NCBI RefSeq assembly: GCF_040395035.1
Contig: NZ_JBEBRB010000056.1
Location: forward strand, 1-17,006
Reading direction: 5' to 3'
DNA from: Parapedobacter lycopersici_A
Lineage (GTDB): Bacteria > Bacteroidota > Bacteroidia > Sphingobacteriales > Sphingobacteriaceae
DNA length: 17,006 nt
The notes under the pieces are model-generated. The model was not told the DNA's origin. It saw only the letters and a program-made list of their open reading frames with translations, and did no database searches. Positions 7,753-15,836 of the stretch are shown piece after piece (position 1 is the stretch's first letter; each line of letters begins with the position of its first letter). The translations under genes and the position numbers were made by a program.

Positions 7753-9591
7753 ATGTGTGGAATTGTAGGTTACATTGGCCAGCGTGAAGCATGGCAAATT
7801 ATTGTAAAAGGACTCAAACGGTTGGAATACCGGGGTTATGACAGTGCAGGGGTTGCCCTGGTGGATCAACAACACATTAACCATTACAAGAAGACGGGCA
7901 AGGTAAGTGATCTGGAAGCTGCTGCAGCGGGTGCAAACCTGCAGGGCAGGACCGGTATTGGCCATACCCGTTGGGCTACACACGGTGAGCCGTCTGACCG
8001 GAATGCGCACCCGCATCTTTCCGAAGACGGCCGGTTGGCCATTGTACACAATGGGATTATTGAGAATTACGGCCCGCTGAAGGAAGAATTATCCAGCCGG
8101 GGGCATGTGTTTCAGAGTGACACGGATACAGAAGTGCTGATCCACCTGATTGCCGACATTCTGGCGGAAGAAAATACAGACCTGCTGGAGGCGGTACGGA
8201 TCGCGCTGACGCAGGTCATCGGCGCTTACGCCATTCTGGTTACCGACCGGGAACACCCGGAGCAGCTGATTGCTGCGCGCAAGGGAAGTCCCATGGTCAT
8301 CGGAGTGGGCAACGGCGAATATTTCATTGCTTCCGACGCGTCACCGATCATTGAGTATACGCGCAATGTAATTTACCTCAAAGACCGGGAAATTGCCTTT
8401 ATCAACGGAGGGGAACTGCTGATCAAGACCATAGATAATGAAGTACAGACCCCATACATCCAGAAACTTGAAATGCAGCTGGAGATGCTGGAAAAGGCGG
8501 GATATGACCACTTCATGCTGAAGGAGATCCATGAGCAGCCCCGGTCCATCCGCGATTGTATGCGGGGACGGATATATCCCCAGGAAGGGAAGGTACAGCT
8601 GGGCGGTATTAAAGAATATGCAGATAAACTGCGCAATGCCGACCGCATTATCATTGTGGCCTGCGGAACTTCCTGGCACGCTGGCCTGGTTGGGGAATAC
8701 CTCATTGAAGAGTTTGCCCGGATACCGGTAGGTGTTGAATATGCGTCTGAATTTCGCTACCGGAACCCGATTATCACCGAGCGGGATATCGTCATCGCGA
8801 TTTCGCAATCCGGGGAAACGGCGGATACCATGGCGGCAATTGAATTGGCTAAAGAGCGGGGCGCCACCATATTGGGGATCTGCAACGTCGTGGGGTCTTC
8901 TATTCCGCGGCTGACCCACGGTGGTGTGTATACCCATGCCGGTCCGGAGATCGGTGTCGCATCCACAAAGGCATTTACGGCACAGGTTACCGTGCTTACA
9001 CTAATCGCCATGTATGCGGCGCAGCTGCGTGGAGCACTCGCACAGAGTAAATTGGTGGAGCTGCTTACTTCGTTGGAAGACATTCCCACACTGGTTGAAA
9101 AAACATTGGCGTGTGACCAGGCAACCCAGTATATTGCCGCTGAAATCAAGGATGCCACCAATGCGATTTTCCTGGGACGCGGAGTCGGTTTCCCCGTGGC
9201 GCTGGAAGGGGCATTGAAACTGAAAGAGATTTCATATATCCATGCCGAAGGATATCCGGCCGCGGAGATGAAACACGGCCCCATTGCCCTGATCGACGAG
9301 GAAATGCCCGTGGTTGTTATCGCAACCCAGAATTCTTCTTACGAAAAAGTGATCAGCAACATACAGGAAGTGAAAGCCCGTAAAGGACGTGTGATAGCCA
9401 TTGTAACTGAGGGCGATACCGCGGTAAGGGCTTTGGCGGACTATGTGATCGAGATCCCGGATGCAGATGAGGCATTTCTACCCTTGCTGGCTACCATTCC
9501 GCTGCAGTTGCTATCCTATCATACCGCACTGTTGCGGGGATGTAATGTAGACCAGCCCAGGAACCTCGCAAAGTCCGTGACGGTGGAGTAA
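7753..9591 (+). CDS. glmS: Glutamine-fructose-6-phosphate aminotransferase (isomerizing)
   Basis: GlmS makes glucosamine-6-phosphate from fructose-6-phosphate and glutamine, the first step to UDP-GlcNAc for peptidoglycan and LPS. The 612-residue length is normal for the family. The N-terminus MCGIVGYIG supplies Cys2, the Ntn-type nucleophile of the glutaminase domain (about 2-220), with GIGHTRWATHG further in. Two SIS sugar-binding domains follow: the first holds ACGTSWHAG near 301, the second LGRGVGFPVALEGALKLKEIS near 473 and HAEGYPAAEMKHGP near 496. The protein ends in the family's PRNLAKSVTVE. Cytoplasmic. The leader is about 80 bases with only a weak promoter match (TTG 7703, TAAATTG 7724) and no sign of a glmS ribozyme. 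Confidence 0.98.
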   Translation: MCGIVGYIGQREAWQIIVKGLKRLEYRGYDSAGVALVDQQHINHYKKTGKVSDLEAAAAGANLQGRTGIGHTRWATHGEPSDRNAHPHLSEDGRLAIVHNGIIENYGPLKEELSSRGHVFQSDTDTEVLIHLIADILAEENTDLLEAVRIALTQVIGAYAILVTDREHPEQLIAARKGSPMVIGVGNGEYFIASDASPIIEYTRNVIYLKDREIAFINGGELLIKTIDNEVQTPYIQKLEMQLEMLEKAGYDHFMLKEIHEQPRSIRDCMRGRIYPQEGKVQLGGIKEYADKLRNADRIIIVACGTSWHAGLVGEYLIEEFARIPVGVEYASEFRYRNPIITERDIVIAISQSGETADTMAAIELAKERGATILGICNVVGSSIPRLTHGGVYTHAGPEIGVASTKAFTAQVTVLTLIAMYAAQLRGALAQSKLVELLTSLEDIPTLVEKTLACDQATQYIAAEIKDATNAIFLGRGVGFPVALEGALKLKEISYIHAEGYPAAEMKHGPIALIDEEMPVVVIATQNSSYEKVISNIQEVKARKGRVIAIVTEGDTAVRALADYVIEIPDADEAFLPLLATIPLQLLSYHTALLRGCNVDQPRNLAKSVTVE

Positions 9592-9646
9592 CCGTCGCGG
9601 CGTTAAGCGTTATCAGGCCGCTGACTTAACTGAAAATAAATGAAAT

Positions 9647-9696
9647 GACCTGCACACGGTATAGCTTTGGCTTCACCACGTGCAGGTCTTTTTATT
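9647..9696 (+). terminator. Strong Rho-independent terminator after glmS
   Basis: GACCTGCAC (9647-9655) pairs perfectly with GTGCAGGTC (9680-9688), extended by GGT/ACC beyond a 2-by-2 internal loop, and is followed by TTTTTATT (9689-9696). On the other strand the hairpin is followed by a T-rich stretch (ATTTCATTTATTTTC), so it may also end transcription of gldJ, whose stop lies about 90 bases away with no better hairpin. Confidence 0.85.
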
Positions 9697-9781
9697 GAGA
9701 GTCTTCTTCCGCTATTATGGATAGCAGCTCCGCGCTTCCGGTCTTACGTGCATTTTTTTTAGGTAGCCGGTCTGGTGCTAA

Positions 9782-11335
9782 TTAAAATAACCCAAGGAAT
9801 TTCCTGTTGCCCTGGCCGGCTGAACGGTTGGCGGGAAAAGTGGGTTTACTTCTGGTGTTTATTTCCGGAGAGCCAACCAGGGTCATGGCACAGCGAAAGC
9901 CCGTCATGGCATTCGACTGATCCTGCTGCATAAAGCGACGGGTTGCCGGGTTAAGCCAATAGGCGCGGTCGTTCCACGAGCCGCCCTTATAAACCCGTGC
10001 CTTGTCGTTGATCAGCGTGGTCACACCATACAGTTCCGAGTTGGTTTCATCGGCAAAGCCGCGGACATCGTAGTCGAAGCTATTCTGTGTCGAATCGCCT
10101 GATGCGGCCTGCAGTTCTTCCCAGGTTTGTTTACGTGGCGCCTTTGCGGGTACCTTTATCGGGCGGCCATATCTATCTTTTGCAATAATGCCTTTTTCTG
10201 CATCTTCGTACGCTTTGTCCATGTACACGTTGCCCCGGAATGGGTTAAAATCCTGGAAATCCTCAAAAGACAATTGGCGGTAAACATCCGCCACCCATTC
10301 GTTGACATTACCTGCCATATTATACAGGCCATAATCGTTAGGTAAGTAGCTGGTTACCGATACGGTGATGTCGCCACCGTCGTTGAGGTAACCTGCAACA
10401 CCCATATTATCGCCTCCCGTAGGTTTGAAATTGGCCATGATGAGCCCCTGGGTACGACGTTTAGCGGAGCGTACTCCCAATCCGTTCCACGGATAAACCT
10501 TTCCGCTTTCGATATTTCCATATTCGGTATTTCCTACCAGGCCGAGCGCCGCGTATTCCCATTCGGCTTCCGTAGGCAGGCGGTAAGGCTGTTTCAATAT
10601 CCCGTCTTCCATACGTACGGGCCTGCGCGCGCCATCTTCAGCTCCCGGCCGGTTGTCCTGGGGCATCCGCTCGCCATCGATCCCCTCGCCGCGGTATTGG
10701 CCGTTAAGGTAAATGTCGGTGTTGAACGGCTCGCCGGGACGCGACTGGGACTCGGATAAGGTACGATAGTCAACTAACGCTCCCCGCTCGCGCAGGATGT
10801 GTTCGTTGACCCGGTCGGTCCGCCAGGCACTGTATGCGTTTGCCTGCTCCCAGGTAACGCCTACTACGGGATAATCCTGATAGGCAGGGTGCCGCAGATA
10901 GAGGTCGACGTACGGTTCATTGTAAGAAAGCGGATGGCGCCATACCAGCGTGTCCGGAAGGGCATTGTAATAAAGTTCGTTGTCGTCCGGGAAATTCTGG
11001 TTAAGCCAATGCAGGTATTCCAGCCAGTCGGCATTGGAAACCTCTGTTTCATCCATGTAAAAGGACGCCACCGTGACCCGACGTTTCAGGTTGTCGTGCG
11101 CGTAGGTAATGTCTTCATTCAGGCTACCTCCCATGACAAAAGTGCCCCCTTCAATCACGATTAAGCCGGGTCCGGGACCTTCTTTTACTTTTCTGTTAAT
11201 CTGCAGCCCTCCGTTATACGGATCGTTATAAGGAACGCCGGTTTTTGATGATACCCCGTTCCGGTTACAGGAAACAAGCACCAGGCCACTCAGGAACAGT
11301 AGAAAAAAAGGAAAATGAAATGTCGTTATCTTCAT
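9782..11335 (-). CDS. gldJ: Gliding motility / type IX secretion lipoprotein GldJ
   Basis: A 517-residue lipoprotein with a signal peptide ending LVLVSC (Cys23) and a formylglycine-generating-enzyme-like (SUMF1) domain from about 58 to 490. Family landmarks are PGLIVIEGGTFVMGG (56-70), FYMDETEVSN (92-101), ALPDTLVWR (125-133), YLRHPAYQDYPVVGVTW (146-162), WRTDRVNEHI (171-180), YRLPTEAEWEYAA (251-263), YNMAGNVNEWVADVY (338-352), KGGSWNDRAYW (450-460) and MTGFRCAM (477-484). The pattern is that of GldJ rather than GldK. The active-site Cys pair of true FGE is not present near 460-470 (LNPATRRFM), so a structural role is expected. GldJ stabilises GldK and supports the type IX secretion system in the outer membrane. 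It is divergent from ispF and has its own promoter. Confidence 0.92.
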   Translation of the reverse strand: MKITTFHFPFFLLFLSGLVLVSCNRNGVSSKTGVPYNDPYNGGLQINRKVKEGPGPGLIVIEGGTFVMGGSLNEDITYAHDNLKRRVTVASFYMDETEVSNADWLEYLHWLNQNFPDDNELYYNALPDTLVWRHPLSYNEPYVDLYLRHPAYQDYPVVGVTWEQANAYSAWRTDRVNEHILRERGALVDYRTLSESQSRPGEPFNTDIYLNGQYRGEGIDGERMPQDNRPGAEDGARRPVRMEDGILKQPYRLPTEAEWEYAALGLVGNTEYGNIESGKVYPWNGLGVRSAKRRTQGLIMANFKPTGGDNMGVAGYLNDGGDITVSVTSYLPNDYGLYNMAGNVNEWVADVYRQLSFEDFQDFNPFRGNVYMDKAYEDAEKGIIAKDRYGRPIKVPAKAPRKQTWEELQAASGDSTQNSFDYDVRGFADETNSELYGVTTLINDKARVYKGGSWNDRAYWLNPATRRFMQQDQSNAMTGFRCAMTLVGSPEINTRSKPTFPANRSAGQGNRKFLGLF

Positions 11336-11370
11336 CGTAATGGTTAGTAACTGTTACGGTATCTAACTTC

Positions 11371-11403
11371 CAAAATTAAAAAAATATTAGACATAATCGC
11401 AAA
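11371..11403 (-). promoter_or_regulatory. Promoter of gldJ
   Basis: On the minus strand TTTG (11403-11400) is followed after 21 bases by TAATTTTG (11378-11371), matching the TAnnTTTG -7 element. The predicted transcript start is near 11364, about 30 bases before the gldJ ATG. Confidence 0.6.
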
Positions 11404-11454
11404 CCTATCGGCAAAGTTTAAGCGAATGAGCGGGACCGCTTCCTGCGGGCTTGA

Positions 11455-11486
11455 TTTGAGATTGTATAATCATTTGGCTAAGTTTG
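11455..11486 (+). promoter_or_regulatory. Promoter of ispF
   Basis: TTTG at 11455-11458, a 20-base spacer, and TAAGTTTG at 11479-11486 give an exact match to the Bacteroidota -33/-7 pattern. Transcription would begin near 11493, leaving a leader of about 15 bases before ATG 11508. Confidence 0.7.
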
Positions 11487-11507
11487 GCGCATTAAGCGAT
11501 TTGCATC

Positions 11508-11990
11508 ATGACAAAAATTAAAGTAGGATTCGGTTTTGACGTGCATCAGCTCCGGGAAGGACAGCCTTTTATGCTGGGCGGTGTCCAGGTTCCCCACCAT
11601 GCCGGCGCGTTCGGGCATTCCGATGCGGATGTTTTGGTGCATGCGATCTGCGATGCTATCCTCGGGGCTGCCAACCTGGAAGATATCGGTTATCATTTCC
11701 CCAACACTGACGACCGCTGGAAGGGGATAAGCAGCCTTGTATTGTTATCGGAATGTGTGAAATTGCTGGCAGGAGCTGGATGGAGCCTCGGTAATATCGA
11801 TGCCATGCTATGTCTGGAAGCACCAAAAATAAAGCCGCATATTCCGGCGATGAAACATCAAATTGCTGCGGCGGCCGGCATTTCGGAGGAAGATGTCTCC
11901 ATTAAGGCGACAACCAATGAAACGATGGGGTTTATCGGTCGGCAAGAAGGGGTAGTGGCGTATGCTGTATGCCTGATCGAAAAAAATTAA
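11508..11990 (+). CDS. ispF: 2-C-methyl-D-erythritol 2,4-cyclodiphosphate synthase
   Basis: IspF converts CDP-methylerythritol 2-phosphate to methylerythritol cyclodiphosphate and CMP in the MEP isoprenoid pathway; it is a cytoplasmic trimer. The 160-residue length is normal. The metal ligands are visible: Asp11 and His13 in GFDVHQL, and His45 in the segment GHSDADVLVHAICDAILGAA. FPNTDDRW, APKIKPHIP and the C-terminal KATTNETMGFIGRQEG complete the family pattern. It stands alone on its strand, 43 bases before the convergent sigma/anti-sigma unit, with a small CGGC-GTT-GCCG hairpin (12019-12029) but no T-run between them. Its presence shows the MEP route rather than mevalonate. Confidence 0.98.
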   Translation: MTKIKVGFGFDVHQLREGQPFMLGGVQVPHHAGAFGHSDADVLVHAICDAILGAANLEDIGYHFPNTDDRWKGISSLVLLSECVKLLAGAGWSLGNIDAMLCLEAPKIKPHIPAMKHQIAAAAGISEEDVSIKATTNETMGFIGRQEGVVAYAVCLIEKN

Positions 11991-12033
11991 CCCTCCGCAG
12001 TCCCAAACCAAATTGCAGCGGCGTTGCCGGATG

Positions 12034-13188
12034 TTATCGGAAGTTTCTTCGGGAAAGATCGATATCTGCTGATATGGCTACACCCGATGAATAGAGTTTG
12101 AAGTTGCCATTGCCGATTCCCGTGAGCGGAACCTTAACGAAGGGTTGTACGGTAATGCCCATGGCAGCACCGAGTTGCCGGCGGTAACCGATGGATACAT
12201 TGCCCACGCCCATGATATGGCGATTTTGGTTACGCAGGGTATATTCCTTCGCCCCGCCATATGTATGTGGCGGATAAGTGTAGTCGTATGTTTCACGTAA
12301 CATGAAGTAACTGGAGAGGCCGGCCGAGGCGAACCATGAGGAACGGCGGTGATGCGCGAAAGTGAAATTGAGGTTAAGGGGAATGTCCAGCACGGCGCAA
12401 TCTGCCGCTACCAGGTTGGGGGTGAGCTGTGAATTCGGCCATGGGACGGTAGGCCGGTAATCGCCGAAGTCTGCCCGGTATAATTTCCGTCCGTAAAATA
12501 CACCGCCGGTTACGCTAAGCTTGGTCGTTAGCCGGTAGGTGGCTGCCAAACCGACCTGACCACCCAATCTTCCGGTGAGGGGCCGTGTTCCCGACAGGTC
12601 GGGCGCGGCGGCGATACTTAATGTCCATCCCCTACGGAGCGGAGTCTCCTGCTGCTCAGGTTTCTGATTACCAGTTGTTTCATCCCTACCGGTTTTTGAA
12701 GTTGCTGTGGGCATGTGCGACGTATTGCGGGATAGGATGATGCCACTAGCCAGCGGAGTCGGCTGAACACTGGGCACCAATCCCTGTACAGGCACTAGGT
12801 TGTCGCCGGATCTCTTTAACGGATTTACAAGGGGACCGGTCTTAATAGTTGAGCGTAGTGAAGCTTCCCCCGTGGGGGGTAACAAAGCCTTTGTTACCGC
12901 AGGTGCCCGGCGGGTATTATCAGCAACGGAGTCGCCGGGTTGCGCAGCCAGGATCGGCTCAGTTGGAACCAGGTGTCCGCTGTCGACCGTATGGTGTCCA
13001 TTGAATAAAAGGATGGCGGCGATAATTGCGGCAGCCGCCACCCCGCCTCCGATCCAAAGCAAACGCGGAAGGGACCTGTGCGCATGTAACTTCGTAGACA
13101 GTGCCGTCCATTGACCTTCGTCAAAGGGTATATCAACCTGAGTCAATCCGTCCGAAAAAAACTGGTCTATAGGATGTCTTTCTTCCAT
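12034..13188 (-). CDS. Membrane-anchored outer membrane beta-barrel-type protein, putative anti-sigma factor
   Basis: A 384-residue protein with three parts. Residues 1-40 form a short, probably cytoplasmic segment (HPIDQFFSDGLTQVDIPFDEGQW). Residues 43-62 form one membrane helix (LLWIGGGVAAAAIIAAILLF). A low-complexity Pro/Ser/Thr-rich linker runs from about 65 to 185, and a C-terminal domain from about 188 (WTLSIAAAPDLSG to the end) has alternating strands such as QVGLAATYRL, LSVTGGVFYGRKLY and GVGNVSIGYRRQLGA, as in the PorT-like outer membrane barrel family. Its start overlaps the stop of the sigma gene by one base (TAATG), pointing to translational coupling and an anti-sigma role. No binding-domain family could be named for the N-terminus. 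Barrel and helix in one chain is odd; the barrel part may stay periplasmic. The function is inferred from context. Confidence 0.7.
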   Translation of the reverse strand: MEERHPIDQFFSDGLTQVDIPFDEGQWTALSTKLHAHRSLPRLLWIGGGVAAAAIIAAILLFNGHHTVDSGHLVPTEPILAAQPGDSVADNTRRAPAVTKALLPPTGEASLRSTIKTGPLVNPLKRSGDNLVPVQGLVPSVQPTPLASGIILSRNTSHMPTATSKTGRDETTGNQKPEQQETPLRRGWTLSIAAAPDLSGTRPLTGRLGGQVGLAATYRLTTKLSVTGGVFYGRKLYRADFGDYRPTVPWPNSQLTPNLVAADCAVLDIPLNLNFTFAHHRRSSWFASAGLSSYFMLRETYDYTYPPHTYGGAKEYTLRNQNRHIMGVGNVSIGYRRQLGAAMGITVQPFVKVPLTGIGNGNFKLYSSGVAISADIDLSRRNFR

Positions 13189-13832
13189 TATATATTCTTT
13201 TTGCTATCCCTGGCGACTTTGGACAGGTGTTCCGTTATGCTTTCTTTCGTTGTTTCGTTGAGCAGTTCCTGGAGCCTCCTGCGGGCTTTGTGCAAATTTG
13301 ATTTGGATGTATTCACGGTAATGCCCAGCAATTCTGCAATTTCGTTATGATTATATCCGTCGATTGCATACAGGTTAAACACCGTTTGGTATGCCGGACT
13401 AAGTGACCTCACCATTGCTAGCAGGTCGTTATAAGCCAGTTTTCCATATATGCCTGCGTCATCACCGATGTGCTCGTAATCATTCACGTCTTCCTGCTGC
13501 GCGAATTTTAGGCTGGCACGGTAGTAATCAATCGCTGTGTTGGTGATAATTTTTCCCATCCACGATTTAAACGGCTTTGATGTATCGTAATCCTTAAGGT
13601 GGTTGAAAACCTTTAAGAAACTTTCGTTCAGGATATCGGAAGCTTCGTCCGACTGCCGGGCATAACGCCGGCATATTCCCATAGCATAGCTGTAGAAATG
13701 CTTGAACAAGGCATATTGACTGTCTTTATTGTATTTCAGGCAACCGGCAATATGCTTCCGTACAGTTTCGTCCTGATTGATCGTCGGCAAGCTAAATGAT
13801 CTTTTTAGCAATAATACGTTAGATCCGGGCAA
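13188..13832 (-). CDS. ECF-type RNA polymerase sigma-70 factor
   Basis: A protein of up to 214 residues with sigma region 2 at about 40-108 (YALFKHFYSYAMGICRRY, then DEASDILNESFLKVF and KSWMGKIITNTAIDYYR) and sigma region 4 at about 132-190 (LSPAYQTVFNLYAIDGY and the helix-turn-helix HNEIAELLGITVNTSKSNLHKARRRL). Regions 1 and 3 are missing, as in extracytoplasmic-function sigma factors. There is no ATG before region 2: the frame begins after an in-frame stop at 13851-13853, and TTG codons at 13832 and 13790 are the candidate starts; the nearest ATG would cut away part of region 2. A Lys/Arg/Ser-rich tail of about 20 residues follows region 4. It is coupled to the downstream anchored-barrel gene. 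The regulon is unknown. Confidence 0.88.
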   Translation of the reverse strand: MPGSNVLLLKRSFSLPTINQDETVRKHIAGCLKYNKDSQYALFKHFYSYAMGICRRYARQSDEASDILNESFLKVFNHLKDYDTSKPFKSWMGKIITNTAIDYYRASLKFAQQEDVNDYEHIGDDAGIYGKLAYNDLLAMVRSLSPAYQTVFNLYAIDGYNHNEIAELLGITVNTSKSNLHKARRRLQELLNETTKESITEHLSKVARDSKKNI

Positions 13833-13834
13833 AT

Positions 13835-13883
13835 GGTTGCCTGAGAATAATTATTTTTTTTCTGCGTGCAATCGGAGGCAACC
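13835..13883. repeat. 8-base perfect inverted repeat upstream of the sigma gene
   Basis: GGTTGCCT (13835-13842) and AGGCAACC (13876-13883) are perfect reverse complements, 33 bases apart, around an AT-rich centre that contains ATAATTAT and a T8 run. One arm lies next to the first possible start codon of the sigma gene. It could be an operator or an mRNA hairpin; nothing in the sequence decides. Confidence 0.4.
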
Positions 13884-14009
13884 TGCGCGAGGTTTGCTCC
13901 GTATTGTCGGTATAAACGCTTCGGAATAAGGGCTTCATGGTGAAGCTGTGGGACAATGGTTGTTATGGCGATAGGGCTTAATCCAGCGGATACAATTAAA
14001 GATGAACAA

Positions 14010-14855
14010 ATGAAATGCTATCTCATTCAATCCGTATGGCTGGCGGCCACAGTGGCCTGCCTGCCGGTCCTGTCATGTAAGGACGACGATCAGCCCCAAC
14101 CGGAATCCAAGGAAATGGGAATCCTGATACAGACAGACGCCACGTTCGGGGCGGTGCTGACGGATAGTGCCGGCATGGCGTTGTATTTTTTCTCGCGCGA
14201 TGCGGATGGAAATACGGCCTGCGAAGGAAACTGCCGCTCGATGTGGCCGGCGTATTATAGTAGCCACGCCGCCGAAAGCGAGGGGATCGATCCTGAAGAT
14301 ATCGGCACCATTACGTTAGCGGATGGGGCATTGCAGACGACCTACAAAGGGTGGCCATTGTACTTTTATGCCAATGACGATGCACCGGGTGAAATTGAAG
14401 GCGATGGGGTAGGTGGTAATTGGTTTGTTGCAAAGCCCGATTACACGGTGATGCTGGTCCAGCATCAATTGATTGGTGGTGACGGAGCCCTGTATACGAG
14501 CGACCTGACTCCGGGGGAAGGCCAGACGCGACACTTCGTCGATAGTTATGGGCGAACCCTTTATGGGTTTGTGCAGGATCGTTATAACACCAACAATTTC
14601 ACAAAACCTGATTTCAGCAACAATAGCGTATGGCCGATTTATGAATCTGCAATCGGATCCTTGCCTTCCGTGGCCAATCCGGCGGATTTCGCGGAAATCA
14701 CTGTACATGGACGGACACAGCTGACTTATAAGGGATGGCCGCTTTATTATTTTGGACAGGATGCTGCCCGGGGAGAAACTAAGGGCGTGGATTTTCCCCA
14801 AGCGGGTATTTGGCCGGTATTGAATCCCGATTCGCCGGAAGCCTTGGCCCCTTAG
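14010..14855 (+). CDS. Lipoprotein with Lipoprotein_15 (PF03640-type) secreted repeats
   Basis: A 281-residue exported protein with a hydrophobic N-terminus ending PVLSC (Cys23 as likely lipid anchor; Cys17 possible). It holds two copies of a two-part unit: LTDSAGMALYFFSRD with a CEGNC pair and WPAYY (50-83), then TYKGWPLYFYANDD and GDGVGGNWFV (111-140); again FVDSYGRTLYGFVQD with WPIYE (176-212), then TYKGWPLYYFGQDAA and IWPVLNPD (239-274). This is the secreted repeat of COG4315/Lipoprotein_15, recognised by LY-x-F-x-x-D and YKGWPLY motifs. The second copy has lost the Cys pair. ATG 14010 is preferred to ATG 13956 because it starts the signal peptide directly. The role is unknown; its neighbours are a cytochrome and YceI. 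There are 69 bases to the next gene, with no terminator seen. Confidence 0.85.
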   Translation: MKCYLIQSVWLAATVACLPVLSCKDDDQPQPESKEMGILIQTDATFGAVLTDSAGMALYFFSRDADGNTACEGNCRSMWPAYYSSHAAESEGIDPEDIGTITLADGALQTTYKGWPLYFYANDDAPGEIEGDGVGGNWFVAKPDYTVMLVQHQLIGGDGALYTSDLTPGEGQTRHFVDSYGRTLYGFVQDRYNTNNFTKPDFSNNSVWPIYESAIGSLPSVANPADFAEITVHGRTQLTYKGWPLYYFGQDAARGETKGVDFPQAGIWPVLNPDSPEALAP

Positions 14856-14924
14856 TATTGCGATAGCGGGCACATCAGGGATTACCGTAGCATTTAATTA
14901 ATAAGGACACAAACAATTATACCT

Positions 14925-15287
14925 ATGAAACAGCAGTTATGGAAGACATCATGGCTATGGCTGATGATGCTTGGTCTTTTGGGATGCAGTAAGGACAGTG
15001 ACGGTCCCGCACCCGACCCCCCCGGGGGCGATGGTGTGACAGCGGAAAACGTGACATATGGCAACTTTGTGGGTTCACTACTGCAATCGAAATGCAGCAG
15101 CTGTCATACTGGAAATGGGGAAGGCACATCGCTATGGACATTTTCCGGCTACAATTCCGTATCAGCTAATCTGGCACGTATTAATGATGTGGTAGTGGTG
15201 CGGCGAATTATGCCCAAAAATGGCAGTCTCACAACTCGCGAACTGGACTTGCTGAAGGCGTGGATTGAAAAGGGAGCACCGCAATGA
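14925..15287 (+). CDS. Monoheme c-type cytochrome lipoprotein
   Basis: A 120-residue protein with a signal peptide ending MLGLLGC (Cys21), so probably a lipoprotein, followed by a Pro/Gly/Asp-rich linker. CSSCH at 57-61 is a heme c site, and Met96 in RRIMPKNG is the likely second axial ligand, followed by the helix LTTRELDLLKAWIEKGAP as in small class I cytochromes. Heme attachment requires export, in line with the signal. It probably carries electrons at the outer face of the inner membrane or inner face of the outer membrane. The stop overlaps the next start by four bases (ATGA, 15284-15287), so it is coupled to the YceI gene. The partner oxidase or reductase is not in the window. Confidence 0.88.
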   Translation: MKQQLWKTSWLWLMMLGLLGCSKDSDGPAPDPPGGDGVTAENVTYGNFVGSLLQSKCSSCHTGNGEGTSLWTFSGYNSVSANLARINDVVVVRRIMPKNGSLTTRELDLLKAWIEKGAPQ

Positions 15288-15826
15288 TCCGGTGGCTCAT
15301 TGTTTTTTTTGTCATCGTGCTATGTGTTGAAGCGGAAGCACAGGCGCTGTTGATTGATCGGGAAAGCCGTGTATCGTTTTTCTCGGAAGCGCCGTTGGAG
15401 AATATCTCAGCGGTAACAAAACAAGCCGCTTCGGCACTTGATACGGTAACTTATGAAATCGCATTCCGCGTGCCGATCAGCTCATTTGAATTTCGGAAGC
15501 AGCTCATGCGGGAACACTTTAATGAAACCTATTTAGCCAGTGATAAATTTCCGTACGCCAGGTTTGGCGGAAAAATAAGCGGGCATATCGATTGGAACAG
15601 CGACGGAACCTATCCGGTAACGGTATCGGGAAATCTCGAAATACATGGGGTCAGAAAATTTTACACCACAGAGGCCGTCGTGACGGTAAAAGGTGCTTTG
15701 ATAACCGCAGTTGCCCAATTTAAGGTAAAAGTAGCCGATCACGGCATCGAGATTCCCCGGTTAGTCATTAAGAACATCGCAGAAGTGGTAGATGTGGATG
15801 TTTCCGCAACCTATCGCATACAGTAA
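15284..15826 (+). CDS. YceI family periplasmic protein
   Basis: A 180-residue protein with a signal peptide (MIRWLIVFFVIVLCVEAEA, cleavage near 19-20) and a YceI domain over the rest. Characteristic pieces are LLIDRESRVSFFSEAPLENISA (22-43), VPISSFEFRKQLMREHFNETYL (63-84), SDKFPYARFGGKI (86-98), GNLEIHGVRK (116-125) and a beta-rich end with IPRLVIKNIAEVVDVDVSATY. YceI proteins are lipocalin-like barrels that hold a polyisoprenoid or quinone in known structures. The ligand here is not known. It is coupled to the cytochrome upstream by a 4-base overlap and is followed 10 bases later by the DUF5777 gene, so the three are probably one operon. Confidence 0.93.
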   Translation: MIRWLIVFFVIVLCVEAEAQALLIDRESRVSFFSEAPLENISAVTKQAASALDTVTYEIAFRVPISSFEFRKQLMREHFNETYLASDKFPYARFGGKISGHIDWNSDGTYPVTVSGNLEIHGVRKFYTTEAVVTVKGALITAVAQFKVKVADHGIEIPRLVIKNIAEVVDVDVSATYRIQ

Positions 15827-15836
15827 TCTATTTTTT

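Noticed and set aside
8341..8937. 198-codon open frame on the minus strand inside glmS
   Set aside because: It lies wholly opposite a certain gene and has no recognisable motif.
9738..9773. Direct repeat CCGGTCT (9738 and 9767) downstream of gldJ
   Set aside because: Seven bases twice in 36 is easily due to chance, and no element borders it.
12019..12029. Small hairpin CGGC-GTT-GCCG between ispF and the anti-sigma-like gene
   Set aside because: A 4-base stem with no T-run on either side is not enough for a terminator.
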